Origin: Gemmatimonadota bacterium
GTDB taxonomy: Bacteria; Gemmatimonadota; Gemmatimonadetes; Gemmatimonadales; Gemmatimonadaceae
Length of the DNA stretch: 64,000 bases
Direction of reading: 5' to 3'
NCBI GenBank assembly: GCA_028287235.1
Contig: JAQBQB010000014.1
Location: forward strand, 79,451-143,450
How positions within the stretch are numbered: position 1 is the stretch's first letter; each line of letters opens with the position of its first letter. The notes below the pieces were generated by a model. That model was given only the letters and a program-made list of their open reading frames with translations. It had not been told where the DNA came from and ran no database searches. A program made the position numbers and the translations under genes. Of this stretch, positions 18,901-26,121 are shown one piece after another.

Positions 18901-19013
18901 ACCCGGAGAACAGCATCAGCGCTGGGGGCGGTATGAGCGGGAACATCGGCTCGGATCAGACCGAGTACCCGCAGTTCACGTCGTTCGTCGTCGGCCTCCG
19001 CTTCACGTACTGA
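15981..19013 (+). CDS. SusC/RagA-family TonB-linked outer-membrane receptor
   Basis: This ~1010-residue protein starts with a signal peptide (cleaved near RAQ). A carboxypeptidase-regulatory-like beta domain follows at ~27-105, then a TonB plug at ~115-235 with the SusC signature (GAGAQIRVRGVGS, PLVYIDGVR, IEVLKGPAAATLYG), then a ~770-residue barrel ending in VVGLRFTY. A start at ATG 15996, with GGAG upstream, is equally possible. It imports an oligomeric substrate together with the SusD lipoprotein encoded immediately downstream. Placement after a CocE hydrolase rather than a glycosidase suggests a peptide, amide or ester substrate, not a sugar. Confidence 0.93.
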   Translation: MESMQMTAIRLFHVAVLAIPAIARAQTGSVAGTVVTEAQRALSGVQVTVEGVAGKGAVTDGSGRFAISGLSGPSVVLSVRYIGYRPVTDTVRVGKMDVRIVLSERALELSSIVVTGTAGGAEKKELGTSVATINVADVIAQSPVPSLEGLLNGRAPGVDIIGTTGQVGAGAQIRVRGVGSFSLSGTPLVYIDGVRTNNGQTGIVSRFNDIAPEEISSIEVLKGPAAATLYGTEAARGVINIITKRGEQGATKYTFTAQNGTQWFQNAAGRMRTNYWLNPKNDSLWSINFVTSEAAHGTPLFQHGPLSTYTGSASGGAGIYRGFVSGEWNEANGIVSSNSRIAKNVRTNISIVPSSKVSIETSAGYLTSKTSTVGEGGSAGAIWGQFAEPQRTLAACPILFNPVPRGCGWSRGSLVSPPEVYSQTQNWQNVTRFTGSANLKYDPFPWMSNRFLIGTDYTLEDINTYLPFQTDSINMFFLGSRFDGSRAETTQQTTYNTYDYAGSVHFDVRSNVQSKSTVGVQYYTNTQTALAASGTHFPSPGLSTISATGTKASPTSSLLGNNTLGAYGQQEFAINDRLFVTGAVRVDNNSAFGSEAHFTTYPKVSASWVASDEPMVKNHMPRFVDELRFRGAYGGSGQQPLTNTALRTLAPVAGPNGATTLTNSTIGNLNLKPERVLGAEGGFEAGLFNDRIGIDLTLFSDVSHDAILASPVAPSTAFGASTQYINAGQINKKGYELGLKGQILNHRNFGWDMRLNIAGTSAKIIRLGAGSDTLINVTGGNTVVGTVGDVYQRVGYSPFDLYTYRVVSATYNPATKKAINAMCDNGKGGVVACFAPGTSTIQAPLVYVGHSIPTTTGSWTNTFRYGRFNLYAMVDFQRGFKKTDTNYEQVCQVFGDCLENIYPERYSPVAVATAQDGGVLQDYFIRDASFAKLREVALSFDTPLKIARVVGAKGLAVTISGRNLATRTRYTGLDPENSISAGGGMSGNIGSDQTEYPQFTSFVVGLRFTY

Positions 19014-19023
19014 GGTGATCCCC

Positions 19024-20349
19024 ATGCATCCCATGAGAACCCGGCCCTTCGCGGCGCTCGCCGCCGCGGCGCTCGTCGTTGCCGGCGCCGCGTGTCACAC
19101 GTCGGATCTGCTCAACGTGCAGGCACCGAACGCGGTGAGCGTCAGCATCTACGACAACCCGATCAACGCCACGCTGATGGTGAACAGCGCCATCGGCGAC
19201 TTCGAGTGCGCGTTCGGCTCGTACGTCGTTGCCGAGGGCCTCGCGACCGACGAGCTGCATGACGCAACGCTGGCGAACGGCGACTGGAATCTCGATCGCC
19301 GCGACAACGGCTTCACGAACGGTTTGTACGGGACCAACACGTGCACCACCGTCACCGGGATGTACACGCCGCTGTCCACCGCGCGCGGCGAGGCCGACGC
19401 GGCGGTGACGAGACTCGCGGGGTGGACCGTAGCACAGGTGCCGAACCTGGCCACGCTGCAGGCGCAGGCGAATCTGTACACGGGGTTCAGCTACTCCGCT
19501 CTGGGCATGGCGATGTGCCAGGCCGCGTTCGATCTCGGACCGCTCGTCGACCAGCCCGGAATGTTCACGCTCGCCGAAGCGCGGTTCACCGCGGCGATCG
19601 CCGCCGCGCAGACCGCGGGCTCGACCAACCTCGCGACGGCGGCATACGCCGGCCGAGCGCGCGTGCGGCTTTTCCTGCACAATACGGCGGGCGCGATCGC
19701 CGACGCGCAGCTCGTGCCGCCCGGCTTCGTGTTCAACGCCGCGATGGACGCCACCAACGCGCGCCGCTTCAATCACGTCTACCAGGGCATCGCCACCGCC
19801 GGATCCGCCACGGTCGAAGTGACGGCGCGGGCGCTGACGACGGAGAATGGCGAGGTCGATCCACGATCGGCGACGACGCAGCTCAAGACCGTGCCACCCG
19901 ACGGCCTGGCGACCATTTTCATCCCGACCAAGTACAACGCCGCGTCGCTCACGGCGGGCGAGGCTCTTCCGATGCCGATCGTGCGCTACGCGGAGGCGCA
20001 GTTGATCCTGGCCGAAGCGCAGGGGGGCGCGAGCGCCGTCACGATCATCAACGCGATGCGCGCCGCGGTGAGCCTCAAGCCGTACACCGGTGCGACGGAC
20101 GCGGCGTCGATCACGAAGCTCATTACCAGCGAGCGCCAGCGCGTGTTATTCCTCGAGGGTACGCGCGGCTACGACATCGAACGCTTCAACCTGCCGCTCG
20201 TGCCGGCGGTGGGTGCGCCGTATCTCCAGGGTGGAGTATACGGGGGCACGGTGTGTCTCCCGCTTCCGGACATCGAGCGGTTCCACAATCCGAGCATCGA
20301 CGCGAGCAAGTTGATCACGGGAGTGCAGGGGCAGTTTACGCCGCCGTGA
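19024..20349 (+). CDS. SusD/RagB-like substrate-binding lipoprotein
   Basis: This 441-residue lipoprotein has a lipobox VAGAAC with Cys24. Helical TPR-like SusD features follow, including a C-terminal segment (ERQRVLFLEGTRGYDIERF) that closely matches the conserved end of SusD/RagB proteins. The ATG at 19024 is preferred because GAGGTGAT lies five bases upstream; an in-frame GTG at 19015 lies within that site. It captures the ligand and hands it to the SusC channel encoded just upstream. It is smaller than typical Bacteroidota SusD (~500-600), which is common outside that phylum. Confidence 0.88.
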   Translation: MHPMRTRPFAALAAAALVVAGAACHTSDLLNVQAPNAVSVSIYDNPINATLMVNSAIGDFECAFGSYVVAEGLATDELHDATLANGDWNLDRRDNGFTNGLYGTNTCTTVTGMYTPLSTARGEADAAVTRLAGWTVAQVPNLATLQAQANLYTGFSYSALGMAMCQAAFDLGPLVDQPGMFTLAEARFTAAIAAAQTAGSTNLATAAYAGRARVRLFLHNTAGAIADAQLVPPGFVFNAAMDATNARRFNHVYQGIATAGSATVEVTARALTTENGEVDPRSATTQLKTVPPDGLATIFIPTKYNAASLTAGEALPMPIVRYAEAQLILAEAQGGASAVTIINAMRAAVSLKPYTGATDAASITKLITSERQRVLFLEGTRGYDIERFNLPLVPAVGAPYLQGGVYGGTVCLPLPDIERFHNPSIDASKLITGVQGQFTPP

Positions 20350-20374
20350 TCAGGGCTGCAGATTACAACAGCGG

Positions 20375-20635
20375 CAACAGCGTTAGCACGGACTGGACGG
20401 ACACGGCACGGACACGACACTGAAACTGCGCGACGCCACGTCGCGCAACGAGCCGTGATTACTTGAGAACCGACGCTCGGGATGCTACTCGTGGCATCCC
20501 GAGCGTCGGTTCCAAAGAAATGGTCGTTTGGGCTCGTGGCGATCGGAACTGTCATTGCACGACCATTGCGCCCTTTCCGTGTCGTGTCCGTGCCGTGTCC
20601 GTGCCGTGTCCGTCCAGTCCGTGCTAACGCTGTTG
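20375..20635. repeat. Nested palindromic element A
   Basis: The outer arms (20375-20420 and 20579-20635) are inverted copies, starting CAACAGCGTTAGCACGG on the left; the right arm has one extra GTGTCCGTGCC unit in tandem. Inside are a small hairpin (20427-20447), a perfect 19-bp stem around an 8-base loop (20467-20512), and a third inverted pair (20519-20527 / 20559-20567). The inner part, about 20441-20553, is homologous to the core of the element at 40891-41182. It lies between convergent genes and encodes no protein I can see. Confidence 0.8.
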
Positions 20636-20642
20636 TCGCCGT

Positions 20643-22004
20643 TTACCGCGGCTGCACTCTCACCGGCTGCGCTTTCGCTTTCCGCACCGCCACCAAACTG
20701 TCGTACTCGGCCTGCTCGAGATACGTGACGTCGATCCAGTTGTGCGCCATCTCGTCCACGGTGCGGTCGCCCCAGCCGATCCACTGATTCGGGTCGGGGT
20801 TGTTCGGGTTGCCCGCGGTGTTGTCGTGCCATGCGGTGAAGGCGAGCGTGGTGCCTTTCGGAAAGAGCGGCGCCACGGAGTCGGCGTAGATGTAGTTGAC
20901 GTGCCAGTTCCACTGGAAGTTCCGTACGGCGCTCACGACTTCCTTGCGGCCGTCGGGATAGATCGCCTCGAGCGACATGGCGGTGCCGCGCATGTGCATG
21001 TGCGGCTGGAAATTCTCGAGCCGCGCCGGCGCCTGGAGCACGTAGAAGTTCTGCGTGATCGTCTTCTCGTTGGGCGGAATGTCGAGCTCCGAGTTCCGCG
21101 CCATGCTGAACATGGTGAGCACGGTGCGGTGCTTGGGGACGAACCCTTTCGGGTAGAAGTAGACGGCCAGCTCCACCTGGCTGTCCTTGAACTCCTCGCC
21201 GATCGCGTGCATGTGGATCTCCCAGCGAATCTTCGAGCCCGGGAGCATCAGCTTGCCCGCATCTTCGGCGAACACCTGGCCCGTTTTGCCGACGGCCCAC
21301 TCCATGAACAGCCCGGCGTTGCCCTGATGGTCGTGCGCGGTGCTCGCCAAGCCCGTGATCTCGGGCTCGTCTTGCAGCAGATAGGCGAGCACGTGGTGGA
21401 CGATCTTGCGGTCGTTGGCGCGCACCGGCTTCACCTCGATGGCGCGCACCCAGCGCGGCTCGGTGATTCCCGTTTCGACCGTAGGCCGGTACCACTTGTC
21501 CTGCGTGTGCGGCGCGAGCGTGTAGGGCGTCGAGCGAATGACGAGGTCGGGCTGCGCGCCCAACTTGTCGGCGAGCTGCCAGCGGTTGGGATCGGCGAAC
21601 GTGCGCGCCGGCGGCAAGTCGGATAGGTCGCCGAGCGGCGCGCCGTCGTCGACCCAGTGGACGATGGACTGGATCTGCGCGTCGGTGAGGCTGCGGTCGT
21701 TCTTGAACGCCTGGATGCCGACGGTCTTGTCGATGTGCCAGGGCGGCATCAGGCGCGCCGAGACTTTCTGGCGGATCTGCGCCGAGTTTTCTTTCGCGTC
21801 CTCATATGAGAGAAGTGACATGGGCGCGATGGAGCCCGGCTGGTGGCACTCCTGGCATTTCGCCTGAAGGATGGGCGCGACGTCCTTGGCGTACGTCACC
21901 GCGCGGTGCGGTGTGGCGGCGACGTGGCGTGGCGCGACGAACAGCGCTGGGAGCGTAACGACCGCCAGGGCGACCGCGGCGATGGTGGGCGTGCGCAGGC
22001 TCAT
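20643..22004 (-). CDS. Cytochrome c / copper type II monooxygenase-like exported protein
   Basis: From ATG 22004 (GAGGGTG upstream) this 453-residue protein has a signal peptide, one heme c site CQECH at residues 50-54, and then a long beta domain rich in histidine pairs (IVHHVL, EIHMHAI, PHMHMRG). These resemble the copper ligands of ascorbate-dependent monooxygenases (PHM/DBM type). A heme module that delivers electrons to a copper site is inferred. Its ATG overlaps the stop of the upstream Ig-like gene (ATGA). The organisation recurs in Acidobacteriota and Planctomycetota as proteins of unknown substrate. Confidence 0.75.
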   Translation of the reverse strand: MSLRTPTIAAVALAVVTLPALFVAPRHVAATPHRAVTYAKDVAPILQAKCQECHQPGSIAPMSLLSYEDAKENSAQIRQKVSARLMPPWHIDKTVGIQAFKNDRSLTDAQIQSIVHWVDDGAPLGDLSDLPPARTFADPNRWQLADKLGAQPDLVIRSTPYTLAPHTQDKWYRPTVETGITEPRWVRAIEVKPVRANDRKIVHHVLAYLLQDEPEITGLASTAHDHQGNAGLFMEWAVGKTGQVFAEDAGKLMLPGSKIRWEIHMHAIGEEFKDSQVELAVYFYPKGFVPKHRTVLTMFSMARNSELDIPPNEKTITQNFYVLQAPARLENFQPHMHMRGTAMSLEAIYPDGRKEVVSAVRNFQWNWHVNYIYADSVAPLFPKGTTLAFTAWHDNTAGNPNNPDPNQWIGWGDRTVDEMAHNWIDVTYLEQAEYDSLVAVRKAKAQPVRVQPR

Positions 22005-22816
22005 GGTGTCACCCTCACGTTGACGAATGCGTTGGACCAGCAGCACTGCGAGTGGCCGCCGGCGGCGACGTCGGAGTCGGTGGCGCGCACGCGCAGCACG
22101 TAATCGCCCGGCGTGGTGAAGGTCGCAGTCGTCGTCGTCGTTCCACCTTTCGGCGTGAGCTTCACGACGGGTACGCTGAACGCGACCGGCGCCGGTCCCT
22201 GATGCGTGAACCAGGCGAGCGTCACGGGATATCCACCCTTGGTGAGACCGGCGCCGTCGTCCACCGCGATGACGGTGATGGTGATCGGCGCGCCCACCGT
22301 TGCGGTGCGCGATACCGAGATGCCGCCCGGTCCGCGGGCGGCGGGCCCCTTGTCGGAGAAGCTCAGCGCCGGCGGCGTGTTGTTCGAGCCCGCTTCACCT
22401 TCGAGCGCGTCGATCTGCCATTCCTCGCGCAGGCTGCCCGGAATGGCGTACGTGCGGTCGCCGGACTTGATGGTCCAGACGACCTTCTTGTCGCCGAAGT
22501 CGGCCGGCACTCTCACGGCGAAGACGCCCCAGTGCCGGCGCGGATAGAAGCTCGTGGGCTGTCCCTGATTCGACGCGCCTGGCGAGATGAAGTTGTCGGG
22601 TCCCGTCGGGATCGAGAGCACCTGCGCGGTGTTTCGATTGAAGTAGCCGAACGACAGGCTGTAGGTGCCGTCGGCGTTTCGGTACCACCCCTCGAACGCC
22701 GGTGTGACGCTCAGGCCTGTCGCGGCCGAGGGAGCCAGCGGTACCTGGGCGGCGCTGCGACGTGGCGGGGCAGCCGTTCCGAGGACGACGAGGACTGCGA
22801 GGGACGCGAGTCGCAT
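22001..22816 (-). CDS. Secreted Ig-like domain protein of unknown function
   Basis: This 271-residue protein has a signal peptide ending SAAQ. A central beta domain (LSFGYFNRNTAQVLSIP) is followed by a C-terminal PKD/Ig-like domain (FTTPGDYVLRVRATDSD). It ends in a Cys-Cys-containing strand. The stop overlaps the ATG of the copper/heme protein, so the two are translationally coupled and probably act together in the periplasm. No enzyme motif is visible, so a binding or scaffold role is more likely than catalysis. Confidence 0.7.
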   Translation of the reverse strand: MRLASLAVLVVLGTAAPPRRSAAQVPLAPSAATGLSVTPAFEGWYRNADGTYSLSFGYFNRNTAQVLSIPTGPDNFISPGASNQGQPTSFYPRRHWGVFAVRVPADFGDKKVVWTIKSGDRTYAIPGSLREEWQIDALEGEAGSNNTPPALSFSDKGPAARGPGGISVSRTATVGAPITITVIAVDDGAGLTKGGYPVTLAWFTHQGPAPVAFSVPVVKLTPKGGTTTTTATFTTPGDYVLRVRATDSDVAAGGHSQCCWSNAFVNVRVTP

Positions 22817-22938
22817 GGCTAGAAAGTGTCGCCATTCTGCGCGCTCCGTAAGAGGTGCACGTATTCCGCATCCCGCACCGGGTCGCCATCATTGTCGCCT
22901 CTGGTCCTCCTCAGAAAAGCCGCCCCAGCCCTCGAACG

Positions 22939-24942
22939 ATGCCTCCACGCGCACCGAACATCGCCGCATGCACGATTGCGCTGACACTCTCGACGGCGCT
23001 GCCGGCCCAGCGAGCTCCCAATCCGTTCACCACCAACGCGGGTGAGTGGCCGAGCTACACGGGCGACACACGCGGCTCGCGGTACTCGCCGCTCGCGCAG
23101 ATAAACGCGAGCAACTTCAGCACGCTCGAAGTCGCGTGGCGGTACAAGACCGACTCGCTCGGACCGCGTCCCGAGTTCAAGCTCGAAGGCACGCCGCTCA
23201 TGGTGCGCGGCGTGCTCTACGCGACGGGCGGGACGTCGCGCGCCGTCGTCGCGCTCGACGCAGCCACGGGTGCGCAGCGCTGGGTGCATCGCGAGGAGGA
23301 AGGTGAGCGCGGCGCCGCCGCGGTTCGACCGCTCTCGGGGCGCGGACTCGCCTATTGGAGCAACGGAACTGACGAACGCATTCTATATGTGACGCCGGGC
23401 TACCGGCTCATCGCGCTCGACGCGAAGACCGGCAACCGTATCCCCGGGTTCGGCACCGACGGCATGGTCGATCTCAAGACCGACATCGACCAGGAGATCC
23501 TGCCCGACCTCGTCACCGGCGAGATCGGATTCCAGGGAGCCCCGGTGGTGGGGCGCGACGTGATCGTCATCGGCGCCGCGTTCAAGGAAGGCACCGCGCC
23601 CAAGTCCATGCGGAACAACAAGGGCTACGTGCGCGGCTTCGACGTGCGCACCGGCAAGCGCCTCTGGACCTTTCACACGATTCCCAAGAAGGGCGAGCCC
23701 GGCTACGAGAGCTGGCTGAATGGATCTGCCGAGTACACGGGCAACACCGGCGTGTGGACGCAGTTGACGATCGACGAGGAGCTTGGCCTCGTCTACCTGC
23801 CGGTGGAGTCGCCGACGGGCGACTACTACGGCGGCCACCGCCCGGGCAATGATCTATACGGCGAGAGCGTGGTCTGTCTCGACCTCAAGACGGGTTTAAA
23901 GAAGTGGCATTACCAAATCGTGCATCACCCCATCTGGGACTTCGACCTCTCCGCCGCGCCCATCCTCGCCGACGTGACGGTAGCGGGGAAGGCGGTGAAG
24001 GCCGTTGCGCTGCCCACGAAGCAGGGGATTCTCTACGTCTTCGACCGCGTGACGGGAAAGCCGGTGTGGCCGATCGAGGAGAAGGCGGTGGAGCAGGGGA
24101 CGGTGCCGGGCGAGTGGTATTCGCCGACGCAGCCCATTCCGACCAAGCCCGCGGCCTACGCGAAGAACGGCACGTCGCTCGACGACCTGATCGACTTCAC
24201 ACCGGAGCTGCACGCGCAGGCCGTGGCGATCGCGTCGCGCTACAAGCTCGGGCCCATCTTCACGCCGCCGGTGGTGAGCAAGGCCGAGGGGCCGATCGCC
24301 ACGCTGACGCGCGGTCCGACGAACGGCGGCACGAACTGGCCGGGGGGCGCGTACGACCCGGAGTCGCATACCGTCTACGTCGCGGCCTCGAACGCGGCGC
24401 CGGCGGTGATCGGCCTCGTGCAGCCCACGAAGGACAGGTCCGACATGGATTGGGTGACGGGCATCGCTCCGGCCGCCGGCGGGGGCCGCGGCGGCGGTGG
24501 CTTGAGCGTGCAGGGTCTCTCGATCTTCAAGCCGCCGTACGGAACGCTCAGCGCGATCGATCTCGACAAGGGCGAGATCGCGTGGCAGGTGGCGCACGGT
24601 GAGACGCCAGACGCGGTGCGCGATCACGAGGCGCTCAAGGGCATGACCATTCCGCGCACGGGGCAGCCGGGGTTCATCGTGGGCACGCTCGTGACGAAGT
24701 CGCTCGTCATCGCCGGCGACCCGCAGGTCACGACGCTGCCGAACAGGCCGCGCGGGGCTATGCTGCGCGCCTATGACAAACGCAGCGGCGCCCAAGTCGG
24801 CGAGGTGTTGTTGCCGGCACCGACGAGCGGATCGCCGATGACGTATTCGGTGAACGGGCGGCAGTACATCGTCGTGGCGGTGAGCGGCGGACCGTACTCC
24901 GGCGAGTACATCGCGCTGCGGCTCCCAGCGGGAACGCACTGA
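22939..24942 (+). CDS. PQQ-dependent dehydrogenase (quinoprotein glucose dehydrogenase type)
   Basis: Starting at ATG 22939 this 667-residue periplasmic protein has a signal peptide ending LPAQ. Its eight-bladed propeller carries typical motifs: WPSYTGDTRGSRYSPL at the start, ALDAATGAQRW, GFDVRTGKRLWTFHTIP, and TKQGILYVFDR. No heme motif is present. A Gly-rich loop interrupts a late blade. It oxidises an alcohol or sugar and needs PQQ, whose synthesis genes are not in the window. The cytochrome c gene starts two bases after its stop and is the obvious electron acceptor. An in-frame extension back to 22855 is not supported. Confidence 0.9.
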   Translation: MPPRAPNIAACTIALTLSTALPAQRAPNPFTTNAGEWPSYTGDTRGSRYSPLAQINASNFSTLEVAWRYKTDSLGPRPEFKLEGTPLMVRGVLYATGGTSRAVVALDAATGAQRWVHREEEGERGAAAVRPLSGRGLAYWSNGTDERILYVTPGYRLIALDAKTGNRIPGFGTDGMVDLKTDIDQEILPDLVTGEIGFQGAPVVGRDVIVIGAAFKEGTAPKSMRNNKGYVRGFDVRTGKRLWTFHTIPKKGEPGYESWLNGSAEYTGNTGVWTQLTIDEELGLVYLPVESPTGDYYGGHRPGNDLYGESVVCLDLKTGLKKWHYQIVHHPIWDFDLSAAPILADVTVAGKAVKAVALPTKQGILYVFDRVTGKPVWPIEEKAVEQGTVPGEWYSPTQPIPTKPAAYAKNGTSLDDLIDFTPELHAQAVAIASRYKLGPIFTPPVVSKAEGPIATLTRGPTNGGTNWPGGAYDPESHTVYVAASNAAPAVIGLVQPTKDRSDMDWVTGIAPAAGGGRGGGGLSVQGLSIFKPPYGTLSAIDLDKGEIAWQVAHGETPDAVRDHEALKGMTIPRTGQPGFIVGTLVTKSLVIAGDPQVTTLPNRPRGAMLRAYDKRSGAQVGEVLLPAPTSGSPMTYSVNGRQYIVVAVSGGPYSGEYIALRLPAGTH

Positions 24943-24943
24943 C

Positions 24944-25408
24944 ATGATGCCGAGAGTGTTCGCCGCGTCGCTGATCGTCGCGCTGATTCCAGTGGTATCA
25001 GTGGTACCGCTGCTGGCGTGGGGCGCCGAACCGCGCGCGCTGGACGTTCGAGCAGAGCGCACGGTATGGGACAGCGTGTACACCGCGGCGCAGGCGTCGC
25101 GCGGCGAGACGCTGTACGTGAAGTCGTGCGCGCGCTGTCATCAGGTGTCGCTCGCGGGCGCCGATGAATCGCCGCCGCTCACGGGCGGTGCGTTCATGGG
25201 GAATTGGAGCGGGTTGCCGCTCGCCGATTTGCAGAACCGCATTCGTACCACGATGCCGTCGGACAGTGTGGGCATCTACAACCGGCAGTTGGTGACGGAC
25301 GTGATGGCGTACCTGCTCAAGGCGAATGGATTTCCGGCAGGCGCCACGGAGCTGCCGACGGACACCGAGGCCCTGCGCGGGATCATGATGCGGGCGTCTC
25401 GGCCGTAA
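24944..25408 (+). CDS. Periplasmic class I cytochrome c
   Basis: This 154-residue protein has an N-terminal signal/anchor helix (ASLIVALIPVVSVVPLLAW) and one heme attachment site, CARCH at residues 62-66. A Met in TTMPSDS is a candidate distal ligand, and the fold ends in a C-terminal helix (VMAYLLKANGFP). It is encoded immediately after the PQQ dehydrogenase, so it most likely takes electrons from that enzyme to the respiratory chain. Confidence 0.88.
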   Translation: MMPRVFAASLIVALIPVVSVVPLLAWGAEPRALDVRAERTVWDSVYTAAQASRGETLYVKSCARCHQVSLAGADESPPLTGGAFMGNWSGLPLADLQNRIRTTMPSDSVGIYNRQLVTDVMAYLLKANGFPAGATELPTDTEALRGIMMRASRP

Positions 25409-25428
25409 GGACAGAATATCCAAGGCGT

Positions 25429-25980
25429 TTAACGATGCGCGGCGGGCACCTTGACGGTGATGTACCGCAGCGAATCGCCCTTCGCCACCTGCACCTCGTG
25501 CGGCGTTCCCGCCGGGATGACGAGTAGATCGCCGGGACCAACCGGCCGCGGCGATCCACCGGCAATGGTCCCGCCGCGATGCTCGCCCGGCGACTGGAGC
25601 GCGCCGCCCGTCACGCGGCCGCCGAGCAGGATCGTGGCCCGCCCGGATTGAAAGACCATCACGTCGGTCCAGCGATCGTGGACCTCGGGCACGCCGTTCC
25701 CCGCCCGGCGAAGCTCGATGGTCTGAAAGCTGTCGTGCGCCCCCAGCACGTGGCCCGTGCGGGTCGTACGGGACAGCGAGTCGCCCACGTGGGCGAGTAG
25801 CGTCGCGGAATAGTACTCGATGCCGCTGGTCTGGTCGGGTGCTGTCGCCACGCGTGCCACGCTTGCTACCACCGGCTCGGACGCTCCGCTCGCTGTGGTG
25901 CTGTCCACAGTGCGTGTCGCCGCCGCGGGCGCGCCGCCCATGGCACAAGCGGAAAAAATCAAGGTGGCGAGCTGGCGCAT
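25429..25980 (-). CDS. Exported cupin-domain protein
   Basis: This 183-residue protein begins with a very short export signal and a possible lipobox Cys at residue 12 (IFSAC). A single cupin barrel follows: motif 1 is around EVHDRWTDVMVFQSGRATILLGG and motif 2 is GDLLVIPAGTPHEV, supplying His ligands for a metal. It may be an isomerase, dioxygenase or simple binding protein. It is divergent from the TonB receptor at 26122 and ends 20 bases from the convergent cytochrome gene. Confidence 0.75.
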   Translation of the reverse strand: MRQLATLIFSACAMGGAPAAATRTVDSTTASGASEPVVASVARVATAPDQTSGIEYYSATLLAHVGDSLSRTTRTGHVLGAHDSFQTIELRRAGNGVPEVHDRWTDVMVFQSGRATILLGGRVTGGALQSPGEHRGGTIAGGSPRPVGPGDLLVIPAGTPHEVQVAKGDSLRYITVKVPAAHR

Positions 25981-26121
25981 CCAGTCGTCATCCCTTACGG
26001 AACTCGTATGAAACTATGCTCATCGTCGCCTCGTAGGTTGGCGATTCGGACGATCTGAACTATCGGCCGATTTCCGGTGTCAGACAATATGATCGAGAAA
26101 ATCACCCTACCACCACGTTCG

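Noticed and set aside
20375..20635. CRISPR array
   Set aside because: The CACGGAC-type units are adjacent or inverted with no unique spacers, and no cas gene is present.
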